Assembly: GCA_009695095.1 (NCBI GenBank)
Contig: SIBQ01000003.1
Span: 44,667 to 108,666 of the forward strand
Length of the DNA stretch: 64,000 bases
Source of the DNA: Lacunisphaera sp.
Lineage (GTDB): Bacteria > Verrucomicrobiota > Verrucomicrobiia > Opitutales > Opitutaceae
Direction of reading: 5' to 3'
Shown here: positions 25,399-34,330 of the stretch, piece by piece
Layout of the letters: each line of letters opens with the position of its first letter
How positions within the stretch are numbered: position 1 is the stretch's first letter
Position numbers and translations under genes: made by a program
Notes under the pieces: model-generated
What the model was told of the DNA's origin: nothing
Database searches by the model: none
Seen by the model: the letters and a program-made list of their open reading frames with translations, nothing else

Positions 25399-25747
25399 GC
25401 AGACTCTCGCCGAATTGAAGCGTGCGCTGTAACTTTTGATTGGCTCCATGCATTTCGTATTCCGAAGCGCATTCCAGCCCTTGACCAAATCAGTCACATC
25501 CCATCGCGGCCGGGCAAGCTGAGGCAACCGCCTGCGAGAAAACGTGAGCAGGGGGGCGCGGGAACGAAACGAGTTATCGCCAGTGCTCTGGATGAAGAGC
25601 GGCCTTGCTCACGAGCGCTCACGCGTACTGTTTCAGGAGAGGGGACGCAAAGCCGGGGTGCCGTGCCTGCACGGGACGGCCGCTACATCGGAAGTTACCG
25701 TTGGCGGTTCCACAGCGTTTGAACTGAACGCGAGGTCGCGCTTTACA
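25399..25747. other. Gap between convergent genes
   Basis: This 349-base stretch lies between the ends of the NHL protein and the M16 peptidase. I see no convincing gene; a long plus-strand frame crossing it is antisense to the peptidase gene. No strong hairpin with a T-tract is evident. Confidence 0.5.
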
Positions 25748-28615
25748 TTAAGGCGAGGTGTCGGGTTTGGGAGTGGGCTCTGCGGCTTTGCACGGGCCGG
25801 GCAGCACGATGAATTCAGAGACGCGAGCGGGTTCGAGGTATTGCTTGGCGAGCTCGCTAAGCTCGGCGGTGGTGACACTCTCGTTGTCGCTGTAACGGGT
25901 GCGGCTCCAGTCGAGCTTTTCGGGGAATTCCTGTGCGGAGGCGAGTACGCTGCCGAGCCAGTACGGATTGGTGCGGGAGGATTCGCGCAACGCGGTGAGC
26001 ACGGGTTGCTTGGCGCGGATGAGTTCCTCCTCGGTCACGCCGCCGTCGTGCAGCGCAACGGCGACGGCCTTGATGGCATCGGCGATGGTGCGGGTCTGGT
26101 CGGGCGCAACGGTGGCGTCGGCGATGAGCCAGCCGTAGCCGGGGTAGGTGTCGCTGAGGTCGCTGGTGGCGTTGGGACTGTAGGTGCCGCCCATCTCCTC
26201 GCGGATTTTCACACGGAGGCGGTCGGCAAGGACATCACTGAGCAGCCGGAGCCGGCGGGCGAGCTTCACGTTGAGCGCATCTGTGGCGGGCCAGTAGAGG
26301 CGCACGAGGGCCTTGGGAATCTCGCTCTCGACGGTGTATTGCTGCGCAATGGGTTCAGCGGGTCTCGCAACCTTGCGGGCGTCCTTGTAAGCGGGTTTGT
26401 CCGAGCGCTTGGGCAGGGCGCCGAAAGTCCGGGCGACGCCGGCGATGGTTTCGTCGGGGTCGAAATCGCCGACGATGGCGATCTCGATGGGGCCGCGGGC
26501 AAACTGCGGGCTAAGCCAGGCCTTCAACTCTTCGAGCGAGCGGGAAAGCAGGACTTCCTTGGGCGGCAGACCAAAGCGCGGGTCGCCGCTGGCCAAGAGG
26601 CCGGCGACTTCGAGAGACATCGGGCCGTCGGCGGTGTGGGTGAGCTGGGTGTAGAGTTGCTCGGCGGCTTTGTGCACCTGGCGGATGGACTCGGGCCGGT
26701 AGCCAGGATCGGTGAGATAGGCGCAGAAGAGCTGGAGTTGGAGGAGCAGGTCAGCGCGGTTGGTGTTGCCGCCAAAGGTAAAGGCGTCGGCCTGCGCGCC
26801 GAAGCCGAGGCCGATGGTCCTGCCGGCGAGAAGGCGCTGGAGGTCGTCGGCACTGTGCTTGCCGAGGCCGCCGGTCGTAAACGCGACATTGGCGAGCAAG
26901 GACAGGCCGGTCTGGTCCATCGGCATGGTGAGCGTGCCACCGCCGATGCGCACGGAGATGCGGATGCGGCCGGCCTCGAAGTCGGTGGGCTTGAGGTTGA
27001 GGCGGACGCCGTTGCGAAACCGGATCAGTGTGGCACCGAGATCATCGACCACGTCTTTATCCGCCACCCTTCCGGGCTTGCCGAAGTCGGTGTAGGCGAA
27101 GGCGGCCTGTGTGGTCTTGGGCGGGGCAGCGACGGCCACCTTGCAGCTGGCGGCGTAGGCGGCGGTGATGTTCTGCGGGGCGCGCGGAATCTGCAGGTTG
27201 CCGGTGATAAAAATCTTGCGGCCGTTGGTCTCGTTCCAGGCGGTGCGCAGCGCAGTGGCGCAGTCCTCGGGCGTGATTTGAGCGAGGGCGGGCTGGTAGA
27301 GCGCGAGCTCCGCGATGGGGTGGGTGGTGACGGAGCGGTCAAGCAGGTTGCCCACCAGCTCGTCGGCCAGGCCGTCGGAGCGGCGGGTGGGCGCGGTGCG
27401 GACCGCCTGCTCGAGATTGTTGTCCATTTCCGCAACAGATTCGGAGAGCTCCTCGGGCTGGAAGCCGTGCTCGAGGGCGCGGCGCATTTCCTGCTCGGCG
27501 ACAGCAAGCGCGGCCTGCCACTGGTCAGGGCGGCAGTTGAGCTCGATGGAGGCATTGCGGAAAAAATCAAACTGCTCCGTCACGCCGACGATGCCGCTGA
27601 GGAACGGGGCCCCCTCCTTCTTGGCGAGGATGGAGAGCCGGCGGTTGAGCATGCGCAGGGCGAGGGTGCGCGGCAGGTATTTCATCCGGGCCGCGGCGGT
27701 GTCGGGCTCGAAGGTGTAGGGCACGACGGTCTCGAGCGCGACGTTGACGCTGCCGGCCTCCAGCTCGGTGTGCAGCTCGGCCATGACGGCATCAGGCGGG
27801 GTGACAGTGCCAAGGCGGGGCTCCGGCAGGACGGGGGCGCGGGCGGTGAGCGGCGAAAATATTTCCCTCACCAACGGCTCGACCGCGGCGGGGTCAATGT
27901 CGCCGGTGATGACGACGAACATGCGCTCGGGACGATACCAGGCGTTGTAGAACTCGGTGAAGCGGTCGCGATTGACGGTCTTGATGACCTCCTCGGCGCC
28001 GATGGGCAGGCGCTGGGGAAAGCGTGTGTCGGGCACCAGGAATTCCAGTTCGGCGAGGAAGGTGCGGAGGCCGACAGAATCGCGGGCGCGTCTTTCGCTC
28101 AGGATGATGCCGCGTTCCTTCTCAATCTCATTGCGGTCGAGCTGCAGGCCGCCGGCGACGTCGGCGAAGAAGGTGAGCGATTCGCGAAGGGTCACCGGCC
28201 TGGTGTCTGGCAGCTCGAGCTGGTAGATGGTGCGGTCAAAACCGGTGGCAGCGTTGGTGTCACCGCCGAAATCCATGCCGAGGCGCTGGAAAAACTCGAC
28301 GACGCTGGCTGAGGGGAAATGCCGGCTGCCGTTGAACGCCATGTGCTCGAGAAAATGGGCGAGCCCGCGCTGGTTCTCGTTTTCGTAAACCGAGCCGACC
28401 GAGACGGCGAGGCGTGCGCTGACGCGGCCCTTCGGCTCCTGGTTGTGCAGGAGGGCGTAGCGAAGGCCATTTTCCAGCCGGCCCCAGTGAACGCCGGGAT
28501 CGGCGGGCAGATCGCTGGTCTCGTGGGCGAAGTCGGCGGCGAACGTCAGCAAGGGCGCAAGCAGCAGCGCGGTGCAGGTGGCGCGGAGAAAAACAGCGGG
28601 GCGGAGATGTGCCAT
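25748..28615 (-). CDS. M16 (insulinase/pitrilysin) family zinc peptidase, exported
   Basis: The 955-residue protein starts MAHLRPAVFLRATCTALLLAPLLTFAA-like: a signal peptide (in segments MAHLRPAVFLRATCTALL and APLLTFAA). The inverted zinc motif HFLEH is at residues 87-91, with RERGIILSE-type downstream Glu region (EKERGIILSERR). Two M16 halves are present: the second begins around GVRLNLKPTDFEAG. It degrades peptides in the periplasm, as pitrilysin-like enzymes do. ATG at 28615 is used because the signal begins there. It is divergent from the DHS-like gene. Confidence 0.93.
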   Translation of the reverse strand: MAHLRPAVFLRATCTALLLAPLLTFAADFAHETSDLPADPGVHWGRLENGLRYALLHNQEPKGRVSARLAVSVGSVYENENQRGLAHFLEHMAFNGSRHFPSASVVEFFQRLGMDFGGDTNAATGFDRTIYQLELPDTRPVTLRESLTFFADVAGGLQLDRNEIEKERGIILSERRARDSVGLRTFLAELEFLVPDTRFPQRLPIGAEEVIKTVNRDRFTEFYNAWYRPERMFVVITGDIDPAAVEPLVREIFSPLTARAPVLPEPRLGTVTPPDAVMAELHTELEAGSVNVALETVVPYTFEPDTAAARMKYLPRTLALRMLNRRLSILAKKEGAPFLSGIVGVTEQFDFFRNASIELNCRPDQWQAALAVAEQEMRRALEHGFQPEELSESVAEMDNNLEQAVRTAPTRRSDGLADELVGNLLDRSVTTHPIAELALYQPALAQITPEDCATALRTAWNETNGRKIFITGNLQIPRAPQNITAAYAASCKVAVAAPPKTTQAAFAYTDFGKPGRVADKDVVDDLGATLIRFRNGVRLNLKPTDFEAGRIRISVRIGGGTLTMPMDQTGLSLLANVAFTTGGLGKHSADDLQRLLAGRTIGLGFGAQADAFTFGGNTNRADLLLQLQLFCAYLTDPGYRPESIRQVHKAAEQLYTQLTHTADGPMSLEVAGLLASGDPRFGLPPKEVLLSRSLEELKAWLSPQFARGPIEIAIVGDFDPDETIAGVARTFGALPKRSDKPAYKDARKVARPAEPIAQQYTVESEIPKALVRLYWPATDALNVKLARRLRLLSDVLADRLRVKIREEMGGTYSPNATSDLSDTYPGYGWLIADATVAPDQTRTIADAIKAVAVALHDGGVTEEELIRAKQPVLTALRESSRTNPYWLGSVLASAQEFPEKLDWSRTRYSDNESVTTAELSELAKQYLEPARVSEFIVLPGPCKAAEPTPKPDTSP

Positions 28616-28751
28616 GGCGGCGAAGATTGTTCCGACGCGCGCGCGGACTGCAAGTTTCCAGCGATGAGTCGATAAAAATACGCTGCAGTTCACCAGCGAC
28701 TTTAGTGTGGCAAAAAGCCCGCGCTGCTTTCTATCTGTATCGGGTTAATCA

Positions 28752-29795
28752 ATGAAAGTTCCTGCACACACCAGTCCCGAAGCGGTCAACGCTGCCCTCG
28801 CAAAGAAGAAAGGGCCGGTTTCGCAGTTCCTCGCGAATAATTACCGGCACTTCAACGCGGCCGCGCTGCTCGACGCCGCCAAGGCTTACGACGCCCACCT
28901 CAAGGCTGGCGGCAAGATGCTCGTGACGCTCGCCGGGGCGATGTCCACCGCCGAACTGGGCATCTCGCTGGCGGAAATGATCCGGCAGGACAAGGTTCAC
29001 GTGGTAGTCTGCACCGGGGCGAACCTCGAGGAGGATGTCTTCAATCTTGTGGCGCACGACTATTACGAGCGGGTGCCGCACTACCGCCATCTCACGGCCG
29101 AGGACGAGCAGGCCCTGCTCGACCGCCATATGAACCGCGTGACCGACACTTGCATTCCCGAGAAGGAGGCCATGCGCCGGATCGAGCAGGTTGTGCTGAC
29201 CGAATGGGTGAAGGCTGGCCAGGCCGGCGAGCGTTTTTTCCCGCATGAGTTCATGTATAAAATCCTGCGCGGCGGAAAGCTGAAGCAGGACTACCAGATC
29301 GATCCAAAGAATTCTTGGATGCTCGCCGCCTGCGAGAAGGACCTGCCCATCATCGTGCCCGGCTGGGAGGATTCCACCCTCGGCAACATGTTTGCCGCGT
29401 CTGTCATCCGGGGCGACGTGAAGAGCGTCCACACCGTTTGCTCCGGCGTCGAATACATGATATGGCTCACCGAATATTACGCGAAGACGGCGAAACTCCT
29501 GAAAAACGACGAGGGCTCCATTGGTTTCTTCCAGATCGGCGGCGGCATCGCGGGGGATTTCCCCATCTGCGTCGTACCGATGCTGCATCAGGACATGGCG
29601 CGGACCACCGTGCCGTTGTGGGGCTATTTCTGCCAGATCAGCGACTCGACCACCAGCTACGGCAGCTACTCCGGCGCCGTGCCGAACGAGAAAATTACCT
29701 GGGGCAAGCTCGGCGCCAAGACACCGAAGTTCATCATCGAGAGCGACGCCACCATCTGCGCCCCGCTGATCTTCGCATGGGTCCTGGGCCAGTAA
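28752..29795 (+). CDS. Deoxyhypusine synthase-like protein
   Basis: The 347-residue protein has the full DHS fold: LVTLAGAMSTAELG, VVCTGANLEEDVFN, the NAD/spermidine segment GSIGFFQIGGGIAGDFP and the active-site lysine in ITWGKLG (Lys318), followed by SDATICAPLI. In eukaryotes DHS uses spermidine to modify eIF5A; bacteria lack eIF5A. Characterised bacterial relatives make homospermidine or other polyamines, so a polyamine role is most likely here. It is divergent from the M16 peptidase gene. Confidence 0.9.
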   Translation: MKVPAHTSPEAVNAALAKKKGPVSQFLANNYRHFNAAALLDAAKAYDAHLKAGGKMLVTLAGAMSTAELGISLAEMIRQDKVHVVVCTGANLEEDVFNLVAHDYYERVPHYRHLTAEDEQALLDRHMNRVTDTCIPEKEAMRRIEQVVLTEWVKAGQAGERFFPHEFMYKILRGGKLKQDYQIDPKNSWMLAACEKDLPIIVPGWEDSTLGNMFAASVIRGDVKSVHTVCSGVEYMIWLTEYYAKTAKLLKNDEGSIGFFQIGGGIAGDFPICVVPMLHQDMARTTVPLWGYFCQISDSTTSYGSYSGAVPNEKITWGKLGAKTPKFIIESDATICAPLIFAWVLGQ

Positions 29796-29799
29796 CTGG

Positions 29800-29831
29800 C
29801 AGTGAGCAGTCAGCGGTAAGCAGTGAGCAGT
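29800..29831. repeat. AGTGAGCAGT-type flank of the four-helix-bundle gene
   Basis: The unit (C)AGTGAGCAGT occurs twice, with AGCGGTAAGCAG between. The reverse-complement pattern (CTGCTTACTG and CCGCTCACTC) lies at 30198-30228, on the other side of the broken four-helix-bundle gene. Together they bound a small module of about 430 bases. Confidence 0.6.
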
Positions 29832-30184
29832 CCAGAAAGTGACAAACCGCACAAACGCCTGCTCGCCTGGCAGCGCAGTATGGACCTCTTCGTCGAGATT
29901 CATCGTTTGACGGCGAACTTTCCCCCAGGCGAACGCTACTTGGTTGCTCAGATTCGAAGCGCAGCCCTCTCGGCACCCTCCAACATAGCGGAAGGCGCGG
30001 CTGATCAATCGCGGGACCAGTTTCTGATTTTTCTGGGTTACGCGATCCGCTCGCTGAATGAAGTGGAACACAGCCGGAAGCTGCGCGTCGCGTCGGGCTG
30101 GTGGTCGATGTCGAGGCCGCTCGAACCGCGGGCTTGCTGGATGAGTGCCTTCGCCTCACCTATGGCTTGAAACGCTGTTTGTGA
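29823..30184 (+). pseudogene. Four-helix-bundle protein (S23/IVS family), frameshifted
   Basis: The first frame reads HKRLLAWQRSMDLFVEIHRL, LVAQIRSAALSAPSNIAEGA and FLIFLGYAIRSLNEVE, a clear match to the S23 ribosomal-intervening-sequence family. After SLNEVE the match continues in another frame as EAARRVGLVVDVEAARTAGL, then LDECLRLTYGLKRCL with TGA at 30182-30184. One missing A near 30065 would restore it. The family occurs inside 23S rRNA insertions, as Avd in diversity-generating retroelements, and as free chromosomal modules; this is the last type. The start codon inside the flanking repeat is uncertain. Confidence 0.75.
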
Positions 30185-30197
30185 TGCGCGCGATATT

Positions 30198-30228
30198 CTG
30201 CTTACTGATTAATGTTCACCGCTCACTC
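30198..30228. repeat. Inverted flank of the four-helix-bundle module
   Basis: CTGCTTACTG (30198-30207) and CCGCTCACTC (30219-30228) are reverse complements of the units upstream of the module (29800-29831). It lies directly before the TTG start of the Kdo transferase gene. Confidence 0.5.
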
Positions 30229-30230
30229 CC

Positions 30231-31550
30231 TTGATTTGGGTCTATAGAGTACTCTTCCTGCCGCTGCTCCTGCTGGCGTCGCCCTATTACCTGTGGCGGA
30301 TGCGGCGGCGCGGCGGCTACGCAGAGAATTTCGCCCAGCGCTTCGGCGGCACTAACCCTCTGCCGCCGCGAACAGACGGTACCCGCCGGGTCTGGCTGCA
30401 GGCCGTCAGCGTGGGCGAGATGCTCGCCATTGCGCCGCTGCTCGAGGCGTTCCAGCGCGAGGGGCACACGGAAGTTTACCTGACCACCACCACCAGCACC
30501 GGCTGCCAGCTGGCGAAGGAGAAATACGGCGCGCTGACCATTGGCCTCGGCTATTTCCCGCTCGATTTCTGGGCTTTCAGTGCGCGGGCCTGGCAGCGGG
30601 TCGGCCCCGATCTCTGCATCCTGATGGAGGGCGAGCGCTGGCCGGAGCATGTGCACCAAGCGCGGAAGCGCAGGGTGCCGGTCATCTGCGTCAATGCACG
30701 GCTGTCCGACCGCAGCTTCCGGCGCTCGCTGAAATTCCGGGCATTGCTGCGCCCGCTGGCCGAGGGCATCACGCAGGTGCTGTGCTCCTCAAAGCGCGAC
30801 GAGCAGCGGTTCAAGGCGCTCGGCGTCAAGCCCGAGCGATTGCAGACCACCGGCAATCTCAAGCTCGATGTCCAGATTCCGCGGCTGGCCGATGGCGCGA
30901 AAGCGCAGCTCCGGCGCGAGCTGGGCCTGGGCGGCGGCCTCGTCTTGCTGGGCTCGTCCACCTGGGTGGGCGAGGAGGTCGCCCTGCTGACGGCACTGAA
31001 GTCGGCGCGCGAGCGCGGGCTGCAGGTTTCGCTGCTGCTCGTGCCGCGGCATGCCGAACGGCGCGAGGAATTGCGCGGCCTGCTGGATAAATCCGGACTC
31101 ACGTTTCATTTGCGATCGGAAGGGCACTGCTTCGCCAAGGCGACGAAGGGCGGGGCCGCGCCAGCCGCGGTAGACGTGGCGGTGGGCGACACGACCGGTG
31201 AATTGCGCAAGTTCACCCAGCTGGCCGACCTGGTCTTTGTGGGCAAGAGCCTCGCTCCGCACGAGGGCGGCCAGACCCCGGTCGAGGCGGCGGTGCTGGG
31301 CAAGCCGGTGGTGCACGGCCCGCGCATGACGAATTTCCGCGAGATCATCCGCACGCTCACCGAGGCCGGTGCGGTGCGCCGGGTAGAGACACACAGCGAA
31401 CTCATCACCACCGTGGTCGAATTGCTGCAGGACCCGGTGCAACGCAACAAACTGGCGGTGGCGGCCCAAGCCTGGCACGAGGAGAACCGAGGCGCGACGG
31501 AGCGCACCCTGACGGTCATCCACGAACAATTGGCGGCGTTGAGTCTGTAA
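30231..31550 (+). CDS. waaA: 3-deoxy-D-manno-octulosonic acid (Kdo) transferase
   Basis: The 439-residue inner-membrane GT30 enzyme attaches Kdo to lipid IVA. It starts with a membrane anchor (LPLLLLASPYYLW), then VWLQAVSVGEMLAI, CILMEGERWPEHVHQ (acidic catalytic region) and CVNARLSDRSFR. The C-terminal half has the donor-binding GT-B motifs LLGSSTWVGEE, VGKSLAPHEGGQTPVEAAVLGKPVVHGP and MTNFREI. The start is TTG at 30231, because the anchor begins at once after it. The gene directly follows the four-helix module. Confidence 0.92.
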   Translation: MIWVYRVLFLPLLLLASPYYLWRMRRRGGYAENFAQRFGGTNPLPPRTDGTRRVWLQAVSVGEMLAIAPLLEAFQREGHTEVYLTTTTSTGCQLAKEKYGALTIGLGYFPLDFWAFSARAWQRVGPDLCILMEGERWPEHVHQARKRRVPVICVNARLSDRSFRRSLKFRALLRPLAEGITQVLCSSKRDEQRFKALGVKPERLQTTGNLKLDVQIPRLADGAKAQLRRELGLGGGLVLLGSSTWVGEEVALLTALKSARERGLQVSLLLVPRHAERREELRGLLDKSGLTFHLRSEGHCFAKATKGGAAPAAVDVAVGDTTGELRKFTQLADLVFVGKSLAPHEGGQTPVEAAVLGKPVVHGPRMTNFREIIRTLTEAGAVRRVETHSELITTVVELLQDPVQRNKLAVAAQAWHEENRGATERTLTVIHEQLAALSL

Positions 31551-31636
31551 ATCGCTGGTATCAGGCGGGCCCGGGAAAGACTAAAAATAGGTTGCGCGGC
31601 GGGCGCGAAGGTTTCTAACGTCTTGCCTTTATCTTG

Positions 31637-34174
31637 ATGCAAACCCACGGGCCCAAGCGCATCTACACTCCGCAATCACTGGAATTCTGGTTCGGCCGCC
31701 TGGAGGCTGACTGGGAAGGGAAGTTCGATGCCACCCAGGTGGAGCGCGGCCATGACATGTATCGCGACGGCGAAATCCGGGAGGTCGAGTTGGGGGCCAA
31801 GGACGCCATCATCCACCGCAAGGTTGAAAAAAAGGAGGAATACGCGGTCATCGAATGGGATGGCGATCAGATCAAGGTGCGGTCCTCATCCACGGATTTG
31901 CTGCTGGCCAACGCCATCGCGGTCGCGGGCCTGCATGAGATTGAGGAGCTGCTGGTGGATGAAATGACCGCACTGCTGCCTGGGGATGTGCCGAAAGCCA
32001 GCCCGGTGATCAACGGTCACAGCGAGGCCAACGGCACTAGCGACACCAAGTCCGACCGGCCCGCGCGCGATTTGTTGCTGAGCTTCACGACCACGTCCAG
32101 CGGCCTGGTCTTCCTGGCCTACTGGAAAAGCGGCCGCAGCCGCATCCCCGCGCTGGGCAACAGCGCCAACCCCCCGACCGCCGCCGAGCGCGCCAAGCTC
32201 ATCGCGCTGGCCACCTACGCCCGCAAGGCCCACTTCCGCTACAACCAGGCCACCCACGCCTACGCGTTCGACGCGCTGGCCGACATCCCCGGCTTCCTGC
32301 GCGACCTGCTGCCGCACTGGAAAAAACAATTCGGCATCGAGCTCGACGTCAAGGTGGGCAACCTCAAGCAGGGCGCCCGCGCCATCGAGATCGAGGCCGT
32401 GGCTGACAAGCGCAACGGCGCCGGCCTGAACCTCCGCTGGATTTTCCGCGCCGGCGAGAAACTGCTGACCGACGAGCAGTCCGCCGCGCTGCTCAAGCAC
32501 GGCCGCACCCCCATGCTGCTGCCCGACCTCGGCATCGTCACCCTCACGCCCGAGAAACTGGAGGGCTACAACCAGTGGCGCCGCAACCTCGAGGACACCT
32601 CGGAAGACGGCACCATCCCGCCCTACCTGATTTTTTCCCTCTTCAACGACCACCGCATCAAGGTGACGCTGGGCGTTGAGATCGACGCCTGGCGGCAGAA
32701 AGTGCTGACGCCGCCCGCCACGCCGCCGGAGTTGCCGGAGTTCCTGCGCCAATACCAGCGCCGCGGCGTCGAGTGGATGCACCACCTCTGCGAGACCGAG
32801 TGCCACGGCCTGCTGGCGGACGAGATGGGCCTAGGCAAGACCGCCCAGGTCATCGCGCTCTTCCGCTCGCGCCCGCTGGGGAAGCAGCGCCACCTGGTGG
32901 TCTGCCCGGCGAGCGTCGTGCCTGTGTGGCGGGAGGAACTGGCCCGGTTTTATCCCGAGGCTAAGATCGACATTCTCAAGTCGGACAATGATTTCACGAC
33001 CAACAAGGCGCCGTGCATCTGGCTCGCCAGTTACACCCAGCTCCGCAAGCACCGCGCATTGCTCGACTCGACTTCCTTCGGCTACGCCGTGCTCGACGAG
33101 GGGCAGTTCATCAAGAACCCCGACGCCAAGGTCACGCAGGCGTGCTTCGCCATCCGCACGGAGCACCGGTTGGTGCTCACCGGCACGCCGCTGGAGAACC
33201 GGCAACTCGACCTGTGGTCCATCTTCCGTTACCTGCTGCCCGGGCTGCTCGGCTCGCGCGCCACTTTCGAAACGGCGCTCATCCAGGACCGCGAGGGCAC
33301 GATGGGTCGGCTGCGCCAGCAGGTGGCACCATTCATCCTGCGCCGCACGAAGAACGAGGTGGCGACCGAGCTGCCGCCAAAGGTGGAAATGGACCTGCTC
33401 TGCCCGCTGACCGAGGTGCAGCGCGCCGAGTATGCGCGCATCTGCACCGAGGGCCTAGCCCGGCTGGGCGAGGATATCAGCCTGGCGCTGCGCGAGAAAT
33501 CCTTCGGCTTCCTCGCATTGCTCACGCGGCTGCGGCAGGTGTGCTGCGACCCCGACCTGCTGCCGTGGCTCGATGCCCCGCTCACCGACAGCGGCAAGCT
33601 GCAGCTGTTGATCGAGAAACTCGCCGAGGTCGTGGCCAGCGGCCACAAGGTCGTCATCTTTTCGCAATTCGTGACGCTGCTCAACCGGGTGCGCACGGCG
33701 CTGGACACTCATTACCCAGACCTGCCGCGCTACGAGATCACCGGCATGACTGTGGACCGGCAGAAACCGGTGCAGCAGTTCCAAACCGCGCAGGGCGCGG
33801 CGGCGATGCTCGTCAGCCTCAAGGCAGCGGGCACCGGCATCACGCTGCACGCGGCGGATTACGTTTTCTTGCTCGACCCGTGGTGGAACCCGGCCGTCGA
33901 GGACCAGGCGATCGACCGGGTGCACCGCATCGGCCAGACCAACACGGTCTTCGTCTACCGCATGATCACGGCCGGCACCATTGAGGAGCGCATCCAGGCG
34001 CTGAAGTTCGAGAAGAAACAACTGTTCAACCAGGTGGTCGGCGGCCACGCCGGTGATTTTGAATGGACGAAGCACTTCAGCTCGCTGAACAGCCTCATCC
34101 AGTTGAGCGCGGTGGTGGCTGGCGAGGCGGAGCTGCTGAACGCCGTGGTGACCCCGCCGCCTGCCGGCCCTTGA
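31637..34174 (+). CDS. SNF2-family helicase
   Basis: The 845-residue protein ends with a complete Swi2/Snf2 ATPase: ADEMGLGKTAQVIAL (Walker A), VLDEGQFIKNP in place of DEAH, LTGTPLENRQLDLWS, then RQVCCDPDLL, VIFSQFVTLL, SLKAAGTGITLHAADYVFLL and DQAIDRVHRIGQTN. The first 350 residues are a family-specific N-terminal region; I see no SWIM zinc ligands. Such proteins remodel DNA-protein complexes, as RapA does with RNA polymerase, but the partner is unknown. ATG at 31637 follows a TTG at 31634. It appears monocistronic. Confidence 0.92.
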   Translation: MQTHGPKRIYTPQSLEFWFGRLEADWEGKFDATQVERGHDMYRDGEIREVELGAKDAIIHRKVEKKEEYAVIEWDGDQIKVRSSSTDLLLANAIAVAGLHEIEELLVDEMTALLPGDVPKASPVINGHSEANGTSDTKSDRPARDLLLSFTTTSSGLVFLAYWKSGRSRIPALGNSANPPTAAERAKLIALATYARKAHFRYNQATHAYAFDALADIPGFLRDLLPHWKKQFGIELDVKVGNLKQGARAIEIEAVADKRNGAGLNLRWIFRAGEKLLTDEQSAALLKHGRTPMLLPDLGIVTLTPEKLEGYNQWRRNLEDTSEDGTIPPYLIFSLFNDHRIKVTLGVEIDAWRQKVLTPPATPPELPEFLRQYQRRGVEWMHHLCETECHGLLADEMGLGKTAQVIALFRSRPLGKQRHLVVCPASVVPVWREELARFYPEAKIDILKSDNDFTTNKAPCIWLASYTQLRKHRALLDSTSFGYAVLDEGQFIKNPDAKVTQACFAIRTEHRLVLTGTPLENRQLDLWSIFRYLLPGLLGSRATFETALIQDREGTMGRLRQQVAPFILRRTKNEVATELPPKVEMDLLCPLTEVQRAEYARICTEGLARLGEDISLALREKSFGFLALLTRLRQVCCDPDLLPWLDAPLTDSGKLQLLIEKLAEVVASGHKVVIFSQFVTLLNRVRTALDTHYPDLPRYEITGMTVDRQKPVQQFQTAQGAAAMLVSLKAAGTGITLHAADYVFLLDPWWNPAVEDQAIDRVHRIGQTNTVFVYRMITAGTIEERIQALKFEKKQLFNQVVGGHAGDFEWTKHFSSLNSLIQLSAVVAGEAELLNAVVTPPPAGP

Positions 34175-34278
34175 TGGGGACAAGCCTTGTCAGACGGGCG
34201 GAGTAAGCCAGAGTGACTCTGTGGACGCGTGGCATCACATCCTAGCCCGGGCTGAGACGGACTCGGCCAGTTGGCCTT

Positions 34279-34309
34279 GGTGGAACCCGACCTCCGGACA
34301 GGTTCCACC
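34279..34309. repeat. Nested palindrome upstream of the ClC gene
   Basis: The 9-base arms GGTGGAACC (34279-34287) and GGTTCCACC (34301-34309) are perfect. An outer pair, GACTCGGC near 34260 and GCCGAGTC near 34314, encloses it. The sequence resembles the GGAACGCGG-type REP elements beside ybeY. It rules out translation starting at the TTG at 34271. Confidence 0.65.
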
Positions 34310-34330
34310 TTTCGCCGAGTCGAACGCGCC

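Noticed and set aside
25544..28312. Long plus-strand open frame (922 codons) opposite the M16 peptidase gene
   Set aside because: It is antisense to a clear M16 gene with signal peptide and HFLEH motif, and its Gly/Val/Ala-rich composition is typical of a shadow frame in GC-rich DNA.
28752..29795. True eIF5A-modifying deoxyhypusine synthase from an archaeal or eukaryotic contaminant
   Set aside because: The gene lies between typical bacterial genes with the same base composition, and bacterial DHS-like proteins are known.
29823..30184. Avd accessory protein of a diversity-generating retroelement
   Set aside because: No reverse transcriptase or template/variable repeat pair is found nearby.
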